DNA from: CAZMGG01 sp964565715
GTDB lineage: Bacteria; Planctomycetota; UBA1135; UBA2386
Length of the DNA: 7,200 nucleotides
Direction: 5' to 3'
NCBI GenBank assembly: GCA_964565715.1
Contig: CAZMGG010000204.1
Location: 1-7,200, forward strand
Below the pieces are notes generated by a model. The model did no database searches. It was not told the origin of the DNA and was given only the letters and a program-made list of their open reading frames with translations. The first letter of the stretch is position 1. Each line of letters begins with the position of its first letter. A program made the position numbers and the translations under genes. Positions 1 to 5,925 of the stretch are shown here, in pieces.

Positions 1-511
1 CGTGGATGCGGGCGCCGGTCACCCGCGAGATCAGCCAGTTGGCCAGCTTGCTGGGCAGGAGCCGCGTCGCCAGCCGGTCCTGCCGGTTGCGCCGCCAGCC
101 GCAGACCACGTCGTAGCCCTCGCGCAGCCGCGCCACCAGCCGCGGGATGTCGGCGGGATCGTTCTGCAGGTCGCCGTCCATCGCCACCACCACGCTGCCG
201 CGGCAGCGCTGGAAGCCGGCGGCCATCGCCGCGGTCTGCCCGTAGTTGCGACGGAACAGCACCAGCCGCAGGTGCGGATCGGCGGCGGCGAGCGCGCGCA
301 GCACGTCGCGGCTGCCATCGGTGCTGCCGTCGTCCACCAGCAGCAGCTCGTAGCCGCCGGGCCAGCCCCGCAGGGCCCAGGTCAGCGCGTCGTGCAGCGG
401 CCCCAGGTTGTCGCGCTCGTTGTAGATCGGCACGACCACGCTGAGTTCCGGCGCGGACACTGGCTGCGGAGTCGTCATCGGCACGATTGCGGGCGCACCG
501 CACAGGAGCAT
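1..511 (-). CDS. GT2 polyprenyl-phosphate glycosyltransferase, GtrB/DPM1-like (3' end outside window)
   Basis: Partial gene: 170 codons are visible and it runs off the left edge. The reading shows a GT-A family 2 fold. The opening strand is LSVVVPIYNE (residues 23-32), the nucleotide-binding motif VDDGSTDGS is at 59-67, RRNYGQTAAMAAGF at 87-100, the metal-binding DXD within MDGDLQNDP at 111-119, and GWRRNRQDR at 138-146. This set is typical of enzymes that move a sugar from a nucleotide donor to undecaprenyl or dolichyl phosphate at the inner face of the membrane. The two C-terminal membrane helices of that family would lie beyond the window. The ATG at 511 is chosen because AAAAGG stands 8 nt upstream; an in-frame ATG at 478 (MTTPQPVSAPELSVVV) is the alternative and has no clear ribosome binding site. 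It lies 28 bp downstream of the small membrane-anchored gene and probably shares its transcript. The family call is firm; sugar and pathway cannot be told. Confidence 0.9.
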   Translation of the reverse strand, partial: MLLCGAPAIVPMTTPQPVSAPELSVVVPIYNERDNLGPLHDALTWALRGWPGGYELLLVDDGSTDGSRDVLRALAAADPHLRLVLFRRNYGQTAAMAAGFQRCRGSVVVAMDGDLQNDPADIPRLVARLREGYDVVCGWRRNRQDRLATRLLPSKLANWLISRVTGARIH

Positions 512-519
512 CGCCGGCG

Positions 520-525
520 CCTTTT
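520..525 (-). promoter_or_regulatory. Ribosome binding site supporting the ATG at 511
   Basis: Read on the minus strand, AAAAGG is followed by 8 nt (cgccggcg) and then ATG. It fits the AAAGG part of the anti-Shine-Dalgarno complement. It favours the longer form of the glycosyltransferase (start 511) over the internal ATG at 478, which lacks such a site. Confidence 0.4.
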
Positions 526-539
526 GGCAAGGGTGCGGC

Positions 540-932
540 TCATGCGTTCCCCAGCACCAGGACCAGGACCACCACCAGCAGCAGGGCGGTGGCGAGCAGG
601 AAGTGGCGCAGGCGCCGCCGGCGCTGCCAGGGTCCGATCAGCACCCGCTCGAGCTCGCCGGGCAGGGCCGCGTCGGCACCGGCCAGGTCACCGCGCTGCA
701 GCGCGGAGAGCGCCCTCACGGCGCGGCCGGGCAGGGCGGCGGCGAGGTCCTCGTCGCGCAGCAGCGCGCCCACCGTCGGCCCCTTCCACTCGCGCACCAG
801 CCGGACCGGCGTGGCCGCCGCGGGCGCAGTCGGGCCGGAGTCCGGCACCGGCCGCAGCAGACGATCCCGCGGACCGGCGGCGCTCCGTCCCAGGGCGGGA
901 TCTCCGTCCCGTTCGTCCCCTTCCCATCGCAT
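540..932 (-). CDS. Small hypothetical protein with C-terminal membrane anchor
   Basis: Predicted 130 residues, not recognised as any family. The first 40 residues are charged and then Pro/Ala-rich. Residues 43-100 look like a compact, mostly helical soluble segment (VRLVREWKGPTVGALLRDED, then leucine/alanine-rich). A basic cluster QRRRRLRH (103-110) precedes one hydrophobic stretch, FLLATALLLVVVLVLVLG (111-128), ending in Asn-Ala and the stop. By the positive-inside rule this suggests a tail-anchored protein with its body in the cytoplasm. Codons from about 810 to 540 have the strong G/C third-position bias of the neighbours, which supports coding in this frame. The ATG at 932 has no good ribosome binding site, so the true start may differ (for example an in-frame GTG at residue 29). 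It sits just upstream of the glycosyltransferase and is divergent from the pseudokinase gene. A role with the membrane glycosyltransferase is only a guess from position. Confidence 0.6.
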   Translation of the reverse strand: MRWEGDERDGDPALGRSAAGPRDRLLRPVPDSGPTAPAAATPVRLVREWKGPTVGALLRDEDLAAALPGRAVRALSALQRGDLAGADAALPGELERVLIGPWQRRRRLRHFLLATALLLVVVLVLVLGNA

Positions 933-1089
933 GGTGCAGAGGCAGCTATCGGTCACCGCCGGGCTCGCCCTGGATTCGGCATGGCCGAACCCGCGGGACC
1001 CGGGGTAGCCTTCGCCATTCTCGTGGAGTCCTCCGATCGCAGACACCTCCGTTAGGCCTTCGCAACCGGAGCGCCCGACCCGCATCGCG
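933..1089. promoter_or_regulatory. Divergent intergenic region with short palindromes
   Basis: This space separates two divergently transcribed genes, so promoters for both probably lie here, but I could not identify convincing -35/-10 boxes. It holds a perfect inverted repeat TTCGGC-ATG-GCCGAA (975-989) directly followed by the palindrome CCCGCGGG (990-997). Part of it (1009-1089) is open in the pseudokinase frame and could encode extra N-terminal residues if that gene starts at a non-standard codon. Confidence 0.35.
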
Positions 1090-2103
1090 GTGCTCGGCGG
1101 CGGTGGCGATCGCCTCGGCGAGGACCTGCGGACCCTGCCGGCGCGACCCGAGGTGCGGGTGCTGCCGAGCCTGTTCGCCGACCCGGGCGACCTGCAGCGC
1201 TTCGGTCCCGACGTGGTCTTCGCCCTGCCCGGTCCGGATCCGGCCGAGGAGGCCGGCGCCCTGCGGCTGCTCCGCTCCCTGCTGCCGGGGCTGGCCCTGG
1301 TCCTGGTGGCGCCCGCCGACCGCGAACTGGCGCTGCAGACCCTCTGCCAGCGCCTCGGCGCCCGGCTGCTGCTGATGCCGTATGGCCCCGGCGACGTGGC
1401 GGCCATCCTGGAACAGGCCGTGGCCGGCAGCGATCGGCCGCGGGAGGAGGTCTTCCTCGACCTCGCCCGCGGGGTCGCCGACGAGATCAACAACCCGCTG
1501 ATGTACGTGTCGGGCTACCTGCAGCTGCTGCAGGCCAGCTTCGACCCGCAGCGCGACCGCGACCGCCGCGACCAGCTCGCCTACGCCCTGGAAGGCGTGC
1601 GCCGGATCCAGCTGGCGGTCGAACGGGTGCGGCTGCTGGCCCGGGCCAGCGGCGGTCCCCGCCGGGGCGGCCCGGTCGACCTCGCCGAATGCGTGCGGAC
1701 GACGGTGACCGAGATCACCGCGCAGCGCGTGCTGCCGTGGACCACCGAGCCCGACCGGGCCTCCTTCGCGGTGCCCGGCGACCCGGACCTGCTGCAGCCC
1801 GCCGTCGCCGCGTTCTGCCGCGTCGCCGCCGAACTGCAGGAGAGCGGCTGCAACGTGCACCTGACGCTCAGCCGGCTCGAGGGCACGGTCCGCCTGCGCA
1901 TGCAGGTGTCGGGCCCCGGCACCGCCGCCTGGCGGCTGCCGCGCACCTTCGAGCCCTACTACCTGAACCGGCTGCTGCGCGGCACCAGCCAGGGCTTCGG
2001 GCTGTTCCTGGCGCAGACCGTGGCGTTGAGCCACCGCGGCCAGGCGACCGCCCGCCGCCTGCCCGACGGCGCGCTGGCCCTCGATCTGTGGCTGCCCTGC
2101 TGA
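1090..2103 (+). CDS. Degenerate receiver plus histidine-kinase protein (putative pseudokinase)
   Basis: About 337 residues from a GTG. Residues 1-112 alternate strands and helices like a CheY-type receiver (RVLPSL, DVVFALPG, ALVLVAP, ARLLLMPYGPGDVAAIL), but the usual Asp after strand 3 is absent (VVFALPG) and no Lys precedes the Pro of MPY. Residues 121-186 match a HisKA helix pair: LARGVADEINNPLMYVSGYL equals the common GVAHEINNPL motif with Asp131 in place of the phospho-acceptor His. Residues 230-336 align with the HATPase_c domain. Both N-box Asn positions are Ala241 and Val245, G1 is VSGPG instead of DxGxG, the F-box FEPYY (287-291) remains, and G2 keeps SQGFGLFLAQ (300-309). No signal peptide or membrane segment is seen, so it is probably cytoplasmic. 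The fold call is firm; lack of activity is inferred. A scaffold, or regulator of another kinase, is possible. The start is unsure: the frame is open back to 1009 and RIAVL just before the GTG looks like the missing first strand. Confidence 0.8.
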   Translation: MLGGGGDRLGEDLRTLPARPEVRVLPSLFADPGDLQRFGPDVVFALPGPDPAEEAGALRLLRSLLPGLALVLVAPADRELALQTLCQRLGARLLLMPYGPGDVAAILEQAVAGSDRPREEVFLDLARGVADEINNPLMYVSGYLQLLQASFDPQRDRDRRDQLAYALEGVRRIQLAVERVRLLARASGGPRRGGPVDLAECVRTTVTEITAQRVLPWTTEPDRASFAVPGDPDLLQPAVAAFCRVAAELQESGCNVHLTLSRLEGTVRLRMQVSGPGTAAWRLPRTFEPYYLNRLLRGTSQGFGLFLAQTVALSHRGQATARRLPDGALALDLWLPC

Positions 2104-2113
2104 GGACCGCCGG
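2104..2113. other. Ten-base gap between convergent stop codons
   Basis: The plus-strand TGA (2101-2103) and the minus-strand TAG (2116-2114) are separated by only 10 bp. No hairpin with a T-run lies here in either direction, so transcripts from the two genes probably overlap at their 3' ends or end by a factor-dependent route. Confidence 0.5.
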
Positions 2114-3820
2114 CTAGCGCGGCGTGCTGCCGGTGGCGCGACCGGCCTGCAGATCGCGCAGGCGCTGCTCGGCCTGCCGGCGGAGCCAGAGGTCCTCGTC
2201 GGTGCCGGTGCCGAAGAACACCTCGCCGTTGCCGCCCTGGACGATCTCGCCGACCGCCGCCTTGGGCAGCAGCACGCGGTTGCTGCGCATCTCGATGACG
2301 ACGTGATCGTCCATCACCGACTGCAGGATCGAGCCGACCAGGCGGTTGTTGTTCTGCAGCCGGATGAAGCCGGAGGTGGCGCGCTGCAGGTCGTTGTACT
2401 CGGCGCTGCCCAGCGCGGCGATCCGCTGCAGGTTGGCCACCGGCAGCGACACCTCGCCGTTGTCGACCCGCATGACCAGCACGTCGGCGTCGGCGCCCTT
2501 GACGCTGCCGATGAAGAAGTTGCCGTTGCGGAGCTGCACGAACGCGCGGCCGCCGGGCACCACGCCGGGGATCGCCATCACGTCGACCGGCTTGCCCGCC
2601 GGGATCTCGAAGCCGCCCACCAGCAGGTTGTCGCCGGCCGGCAGCAGCGACGACGGCTGCGGCAGCGGAGCCGGCGCCGGATCCTGGCCGGCGGACGCGG
2701 CCACCGGCGGCGTCGGCGCGGGCGTCGGCACGGTGGCCACCGGGTCCACCGGCTGCGGCTGCGGTTGCGCCACCGGTTGCGGCACGGTGGCCACCGGCGA
2801 CACCGGCGGCTGGTCGGGCACGACCGGCGTCGGCGCCACCGCCACCCGCAGTTCCTCCTCGGTGGGCAGGGCCGGTTCGGCCACCGCCACCGCCACCGTC
2901 GGCCGTGCGACCTGCACGCGCTCGACCAGTTCGGGCGTGACGCGCAGGCCGATCCAGTCGGGTCGCAGGACCACCGCCATCCCGCCCACCACCACCAGCA
3001 ACGCCGCGGCAGCACTCAGCATCCAGCCGCGGAACACGCGCCGCTGCGGCGGGCCGACGAAGACCTGCGGCGCCGCCTCCAGGTAGACCTCGTCGCCGGC
3101 GCCGACGGCCACCGGCTCGCCGGCCTCGGTCTCGCTCCAGGTGGCTTCGGCCTCCGCGGCGACGGCCTCGTCGGTCGCCGCGGCGGTGCCCTCGGCCCAG
3201 CCGACGTCCTCGGCCACCGGCGCCCAGGCGTCGTCGGCGGCCAGCGCCGGCTGCAGTTCCTCGGCGGCCGCCTCGTCGACGACGAAGCCCTCATCGGCCA
3301 CCGGCACGGCCTCGTCCTGCCAGCCCGCGGTGCCCTCGCTCTCGTCGAGGATGAAGGTCACCTCCTCGCCCTCGCCGGCGTCGGCGGCGGCCATCGCCGG
3401 CTCCGGTTCCGCCAGCAGCTCGCTCTCGGTGTCGACCAGTTCCAGCTCGACGTCACCATCGAGCGCGAAGTCCTCCTCGACCTCGGGCGCCGGCGGTTCG
3501 GCGGCGGCGTCGGCGTCGGCATCCACCGGGATGCCGATCTCCGCCTCGCTGAAGTTGGCGCCGCCCCAGCGGGCACGGCTGCGCTCGGCGAACTGCTGCG
3601 GTGCGGCGAAGCCGTCGTCGGCGCAGCTCGCCGCCGAGGTGTCGCCGAACAGGATGTCCTCCTCGTCGCGCGGCTCCGGGACGCCGATCCCGTCCCTGGC
3701 GCCGGGCTGCCCCGGCCGGCCGGCGTCCTCGAACAACACCTCCAGATCGTCGGCGGCGTCCTCGAGGACGAAGTCGTCGGTGAACTCCAGGTCTTCTTCG
3801 CGGTGGCTGTCGCCGCTCAT
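2114..3820 (-). CDS. Single-pass membrane protein: acidic N-terminal arm, Pro-rich linker, twin C-terminal modules
   Basis: Predicted 568 residues, family not recognised. Residues 1-250 are rich in Asp, Glu and Ala and probably disordered, with short repeated acidic/aromatic patches (LEFTDDFVLED, LEVLFED, DILFGD). A basic patch QRRVFRGW (259-266) leads into one membrane helix at about 267-285, giving N-in/C-out topology by the positive-inside rule. Residues 330-392 are a Pro/Val/Gln/Thr-rich linker with VATVP twice. Residues 425-528 contain two copies of a 40-residue beta-rich module: FVQLRNGNFFIGSV at 427-440 matches FIRLQNNNRLVGSI at 485-498, and each copy ends in a V-x-LP strand with a later Ile (457-467 and 516-526). 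The pattern resembles small Sm-like barrels, but that is inference. The ATG at 3820 is preceded by AAGGGAG at 6 nt; an in-frame ATG at 3868 is less likely. It lies 92 bp downstream of selB. Function unknown; an envelope or adaptor role is plausible. Confidence 0.8.
   Translation of the reverse strand: MSGDSHREEDLEFTDDFVLEDAADDLEVLFEDAGRPGQPGARDGIGVPEPRDEEDILFGDTSAASCADDGFAAPQQFAERSRARWGGANFSEAEIGIPVDADADAAAEPPAPEVEEDFALDGDVELELVDTESELLAEPEPAMAAADAGEGEEVTFILDESEGTAGWQDEAVPVADEGFVVDEAAAEELQPALAADDAWAPVAEDVGWAEGTAAATDEAVAAEAEATWSETEAGEPVAVGAGDEVYLEAAPQVFVGPPQRRVFRGWMLSAAAALLVVVGGMAVVLRPDWIGLRVTPELVERVQVARPTVAVAVAEPALPTEEELRVAVAPTPVVPDQPPVSPVATVPQPVAQPQPQPVDPVATVPTPAPTPPVAASAGQDPAPAPLPQPSSLLPAGDNLLVGGFEIPAGKPVDVMAIPGVVPGGRAFVQLRNGNFFIGSVKGADADVLVMRVDNGEVSLPVANLQRIAALGSAEYNDLQRATSGFIRLQNNNRLVGSILQSVMDDHVVIEMRSNRVLLPKAAVGEIVQGGNGEVFFGTGTDEDLWLRRQAEQRLRDLQAGRATGSTPR
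2726..2797 (-). repeat. Pair of 18-bp direct repeats in the linker of the membrane-protein gene
   Basis: The 18-mer cggcacggtggccaccgg occurs identically at 2726-2743 and 2780-2797, 54 bp apart, an exact multiple of three. Each copy encodes the VATVP unit of the proline-rich linker. It looks like an internal tandem expansion of the linker and not a mobile sequence. Confidence 0.75.
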
Positions 3821-3826
3821 GCCAGG

Positions 3827-3833
3827 CTCCCTT
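3827..3833 (-). promoter_or_regulatory. Ribosome binding site deciding the ATG at 3820
   Basis: On the minus strand AAGGGAG stands 6 nt before the ATG at 3820 (start MSGDSHREED). This near-consensus site favours that start over the in-frame ATG at 3868 (MARPADNGG), which would place the site inside the coding sequence. Confidence 0.7.
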
Positions 3834-3912
3834 CGGGTACCGCCCCCGTTATCGGCAGGACGGGCCATCGGCCTGATGCCGTGGGCGGAATCCGGACGGC
3901 GCAGCCCGGATC

Positions 3913-5877
3913 CTAACCGCCGGCGGCGGCGGCCTCGGCCTCCGCCTGCAGCTGCCGGTTCAGGTCGCTGGTGGCCAGCAGGCGCCGGACGCCGGCCCGC
4001 AGCACCGTCAGCCCCATGGCATCGACGTGTTCCAGCAGCGGGATCAGGAACTTGCGGCTGGTGTCGACCTCGTCGCGCAGTTCCGGGATCTCCAGGGCAT
4101 CGCCGTGACGCAGGCAGTTGCGGCGGATGGCGTGCATGGCCTTGCGCACCGTGGCTGTGCCGTAGAAGTGCTCGCCGACCCGCTCGACGCGGCCCTCGTC
4201 CTGGGCCCGGTCGAGCAGGCCTTCGATCGCCTCCTGCGGCCAGCCCAGCGCCTGCTGCAGCTCGGCGAGGTCCGGCGGCCGGAAGCCGCGGCCCTGGCAT
4301 TCCTGCACCAGACGGTCCAGCCGCTGCTGCTGGTCCGGCGGCAGCGGCCGCAGGCGTTCGACGAACAGCAGCAGGCCCTGGCTGCCCGGCCGCACCCGGC
4401 CCGCCGCCTGCAGCCGGTCCAGCACCGCGTCGATCAGCTCCTGCGGCAGGGACCGGCTGGTGCGCAGCGCCGTGCGCTTGATCGACGCCGCCGCCGGCCG
4501 CTTCGCCAGGATCTTGTCCACCGAGGCCAGCACCTCGCGTTCGCCGGCCAGAAGGGCCTCGCGCAGCAGCGCGCGGTTGCTGCGCTCGTGGACCCACACC
4601 TCGGGCATCCCGGCGCAGGCCGCGGCCACCACCGCCGCGTCGAAGGCGAGCACGGCGGCGAGTTCGGCGATGGTCCGGCCGCCCGGTCCGGCCTGCTGCA
4701 GCTCGTGCAGCACGCGGGCCTCGGGGCGGTCGCCGGCCTCCAGCAGGCCGGTCAGCTCGGCGCCGAGCTCCCGGCGCCGGTAGCGCTGCACCGCTTCCTG
4801 CAGCCGGAGGACGCGGCCGCCGCCGACGGTCACCGCCGGATTCTGCAGGCGCAGCAGGAAGCGATCGCCATGGGCGCAGCACACCCGTTCCTCCAGCAGC
4901 AGGCGCACCGTCGCCGACGTGCCCGGCTCCATCCGGTCGCCGTCCAGCAGCAGCACCTCGCCCTGCACCTCGACGGTGCCGGTGTGGAAGCGCACCGGCA
5001 TGCGGTGCTGCAGCGCCCGCGCCCGGCCGATCAGGCGCAACTCCAGGTCGACGGCGTCACCGGTGCCGAACACGCCCGGCGCCGCCGCCACCATGCCGCG
5101 GTGCACGCCGGACTCCTTGGCATCGGGCACCGACAGGGCCGTGCTGTGGCCGGCCAGGGCCTCGTCGACCTTGCCGCCGTAGGCGTGCAGGCCGCGCAGC
5201 TTGACCTTGGCGCCGAGCGGCAGGATCTCCAGCTCCTCGCCGGGCCGCACCGAGCCGGACACCGGGATGCCGGTGATCACCGTGCCGATGCCGGGCAGCG
5301 AGAACACCCGCTGGATCGGCATGCGGAACGGACCGCCGTGGCTGCGCGGCTCGACGCCGCGGGCCAGCGCCTCCAGCTTCTGCTTGAGCTCGTCGATGCC
5401 GAGCCCGGTGATCGAGCTGACCCGCACCGCCTCGGCGCCGTCCAGCACCGTGCCCCGCACCAGCTCGAGGACCTCGGCCTCGGCCATGTCGGCGATCTGC
5501 TCGTCGACCATGTCGACCTTGGTCAACGCGATCAGGCCGCCGCGCACGCCGAGCAGGTCGAGGATGTCGAGGTGCTCGATGGTCTGCGGCATCACGCCGT
5601 CGTCGGCGGCCACCACCAGGATGGCCAGGTCCAGGCCGGTGCAGCCCGCCACCATGTTGCGCACGAAGCGCTCGTGCCCGGGCACGTCGACGATGCCGAC
5701 CCAGCGGCCGTCGGAGAGCTTCAACCGGGCGAAGCCCAGGTCGATGGTGAGGCCGCGCTCCTTCTCCTCCTTGAGCCGGTCCGGGTCCATGCCGGTGAGT
5801 GCCTTGACCAGGCTGCTCTTGCCGTGATCGATGTGGCCGGCCGTGCCGACCACCACCGGATGGATCGCCCGGGCCAC
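3913..5877 (-). CDS. selB: Selenocysteine-specific translation elongation factor SelB
   Basis: 654 residues, slightly longer than the family norm (roughly 610-640). SelB is an EF-Tu-like GTPase that carries Sec-tRNA to the ribosome at UGA codons marked by a SECIS hairpin. The GTPase motifs are complete: G1 GTAGHIDHGKSS (11-22), switch I RGLTIDLGFA (41-50), G3 DVPGHE (64-69), G4 TKVD (119-122) and a G5-like VSSITG (153-158). EF-Tu-like beta-barrel domains follow at about 183-355 (FSLPGIGTVITG at 192-203; the NPAVTVGGGRVL wording at 346-357 is typical of SelB). Residues 370-640 are winged-helix repeats that bind SECIS RNA, ending with SRKFLIPLLEHVDAMGLTVL (607-626), a strong SelB C-terminal signature. 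Translation starts at a GTG at 5877 with GGAG 8 nt upstream. It is 45 bp downstream of the zinc-ribbon gene, so likely in the same transcript. No selA, selD or tRNA-Sec gene is visible. Confidence 0.96.
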   Translation of the reverse strand: MARAIHPVVVGTAGHIDHGKSSLVKALTGMDPDRLKEEKERGLTIDLGFARLKLSDGRWVGIVDVPGHERFVRNMVAGCTGLDLAILVVAADDGVMPQTIEHLDILDLLGVRGGLIALTKVDMVDEQIADMAEAEVLELVRGTVLDGAEAVRVSSITGLGIDELKQKLEALARGVEPRSHGGPFRMPIQRVFSLPGIGTVITGIPVSGSVRPGEELEILPLGAKVKLRGLHAYGGKVDEALAGHSTALSVPDAKESGVHRGMVAAAPGVFGTGDAVDLELRLIGRARALQHRMPVRFHTGTVEVQGEVLLLDGDRMEPGTSATVRLLLEERVCCAHGDRFLLRLQNPAVTVGGGRVLRLQEAVQRYRRRELGAELTGLLEAGDRPEARVLHELQQAGPGGRTIAELAAVLAFDAAVVAAACAGMPEVWVHERSNRALLREALLAGEREVLASVDKILAKRPAAASIKRTALRTSRSLPQELIDAVLDRLQAAGRVRPGSQGLLLFVERLRPLPPDQQQRLDRLVQECQGRGFRPPDLAELQQALGWPQEAIEGLLDRAQDEGRVERVGEHFYGTATVRKAMHAIRRNCLRHGDALEIPELRDEVDTSRKFLIPLLEHVDAMGLTVLRAGVRRLLATSDLNRQLQAEAEAAAAGG

Positions 5878-5885
5878 GTCAGCCG

Positions 5886-5889
5886 CTCC
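5886..5889 (-). promoter_or_regulatory. Ribosome binding site for the selB GTG start
   Basis: On the minus strand GGAG is followed by 8 nt (cggctgac) and GTG at 5877. The spacing is near ideal, and the next residues (MARAIHPVVVGTAGH) put the G1 loop at the usual distance from the N-terminus, so the GTG is well supported. Confidence 0.6.
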
Positions 5890-5895
5890 GTGTCG

Positions 5896-5925
5896 TGACC
5901 CGCGTCGTGGTCCGCGTGCGGGTCA
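5896..5925 (-). repeat. Intercistronic inverted repeat overlapping the zinc-ribbon stop codon
   Basis: TGACCCGC (5896-5903) and GCGGGTCA (5918-5925) form a perfect 8-bp inverted repeat with a 14-base loop. On the minus-strand transcript the left arm starts with the UGA stop of the zinc-ribbon gene, and the hairpin ends 6 nt before the selB ribosome binding site, which stays outside the stem. There is no T-run after it, so an intrinsic terminator is unlikely. It could stabilise an upstream transcript or modulate selB translation. Confidence 0.5.

Noticed and set aside
2..1375. A 457-codon plus-strand frame across the left end
   Set aside because: It is antisense to the glycosyltransferase and the small membrane protein, and its sequence is Arg/Pro/Ala-rich without motifs.
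946..2034. A 362-codon minus-strand frame opposite the pseudokinase
   Set aside because: The plus-strand frame carries recognisable HisKA and HATPase-like motifs; the minus frame is Gln/Gly/Ala-rich with none.
1462..2103. Reading the kinase gene as a decaying pseudogene
   Set aside because: The frame is intact from 1009 to the stop, codon bias is normal, and the changes affect catalytic residues while the structural motifs persist. This fits a retained pseudokinase better than a broken gene.
3860..3912. Possible promoter (GATAAC-like -10) or terminator between selB and the membrane-protein gene
   Set aside because: No matching -35 element at a suitable distance, and the only stem (TCCGG with CCGGA) is 5 bp without a T-run. 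Too weak to list.
2303..3916. A 537-codon plus-strand frame opposite the membrane-protein gene
   Set aside because: It is His/Arg/Gly-rich low complexity, antisense to a gene with a ribosome binding site, a membrane helix and internal module repeats.
3821..4882. A 354-codon N-terminal extension of the membrane-protein frame running into selB
   Set aside because: This stretch is the shadow of selB in another frame of the same strand and is Pro/Ala/Arg-rich. The AAGGGAG site sets the real start at 3820.
4027..5898. A 623-codon open frame on the plus strand covering nearly all of selB
   Set aside because: It is the antisense shadow of a certain selB gene. The translation is His/Gln/Ala/Arg-rich with no domain, as expected in GC-rich DNA where the complementary frame seldom meets stops.
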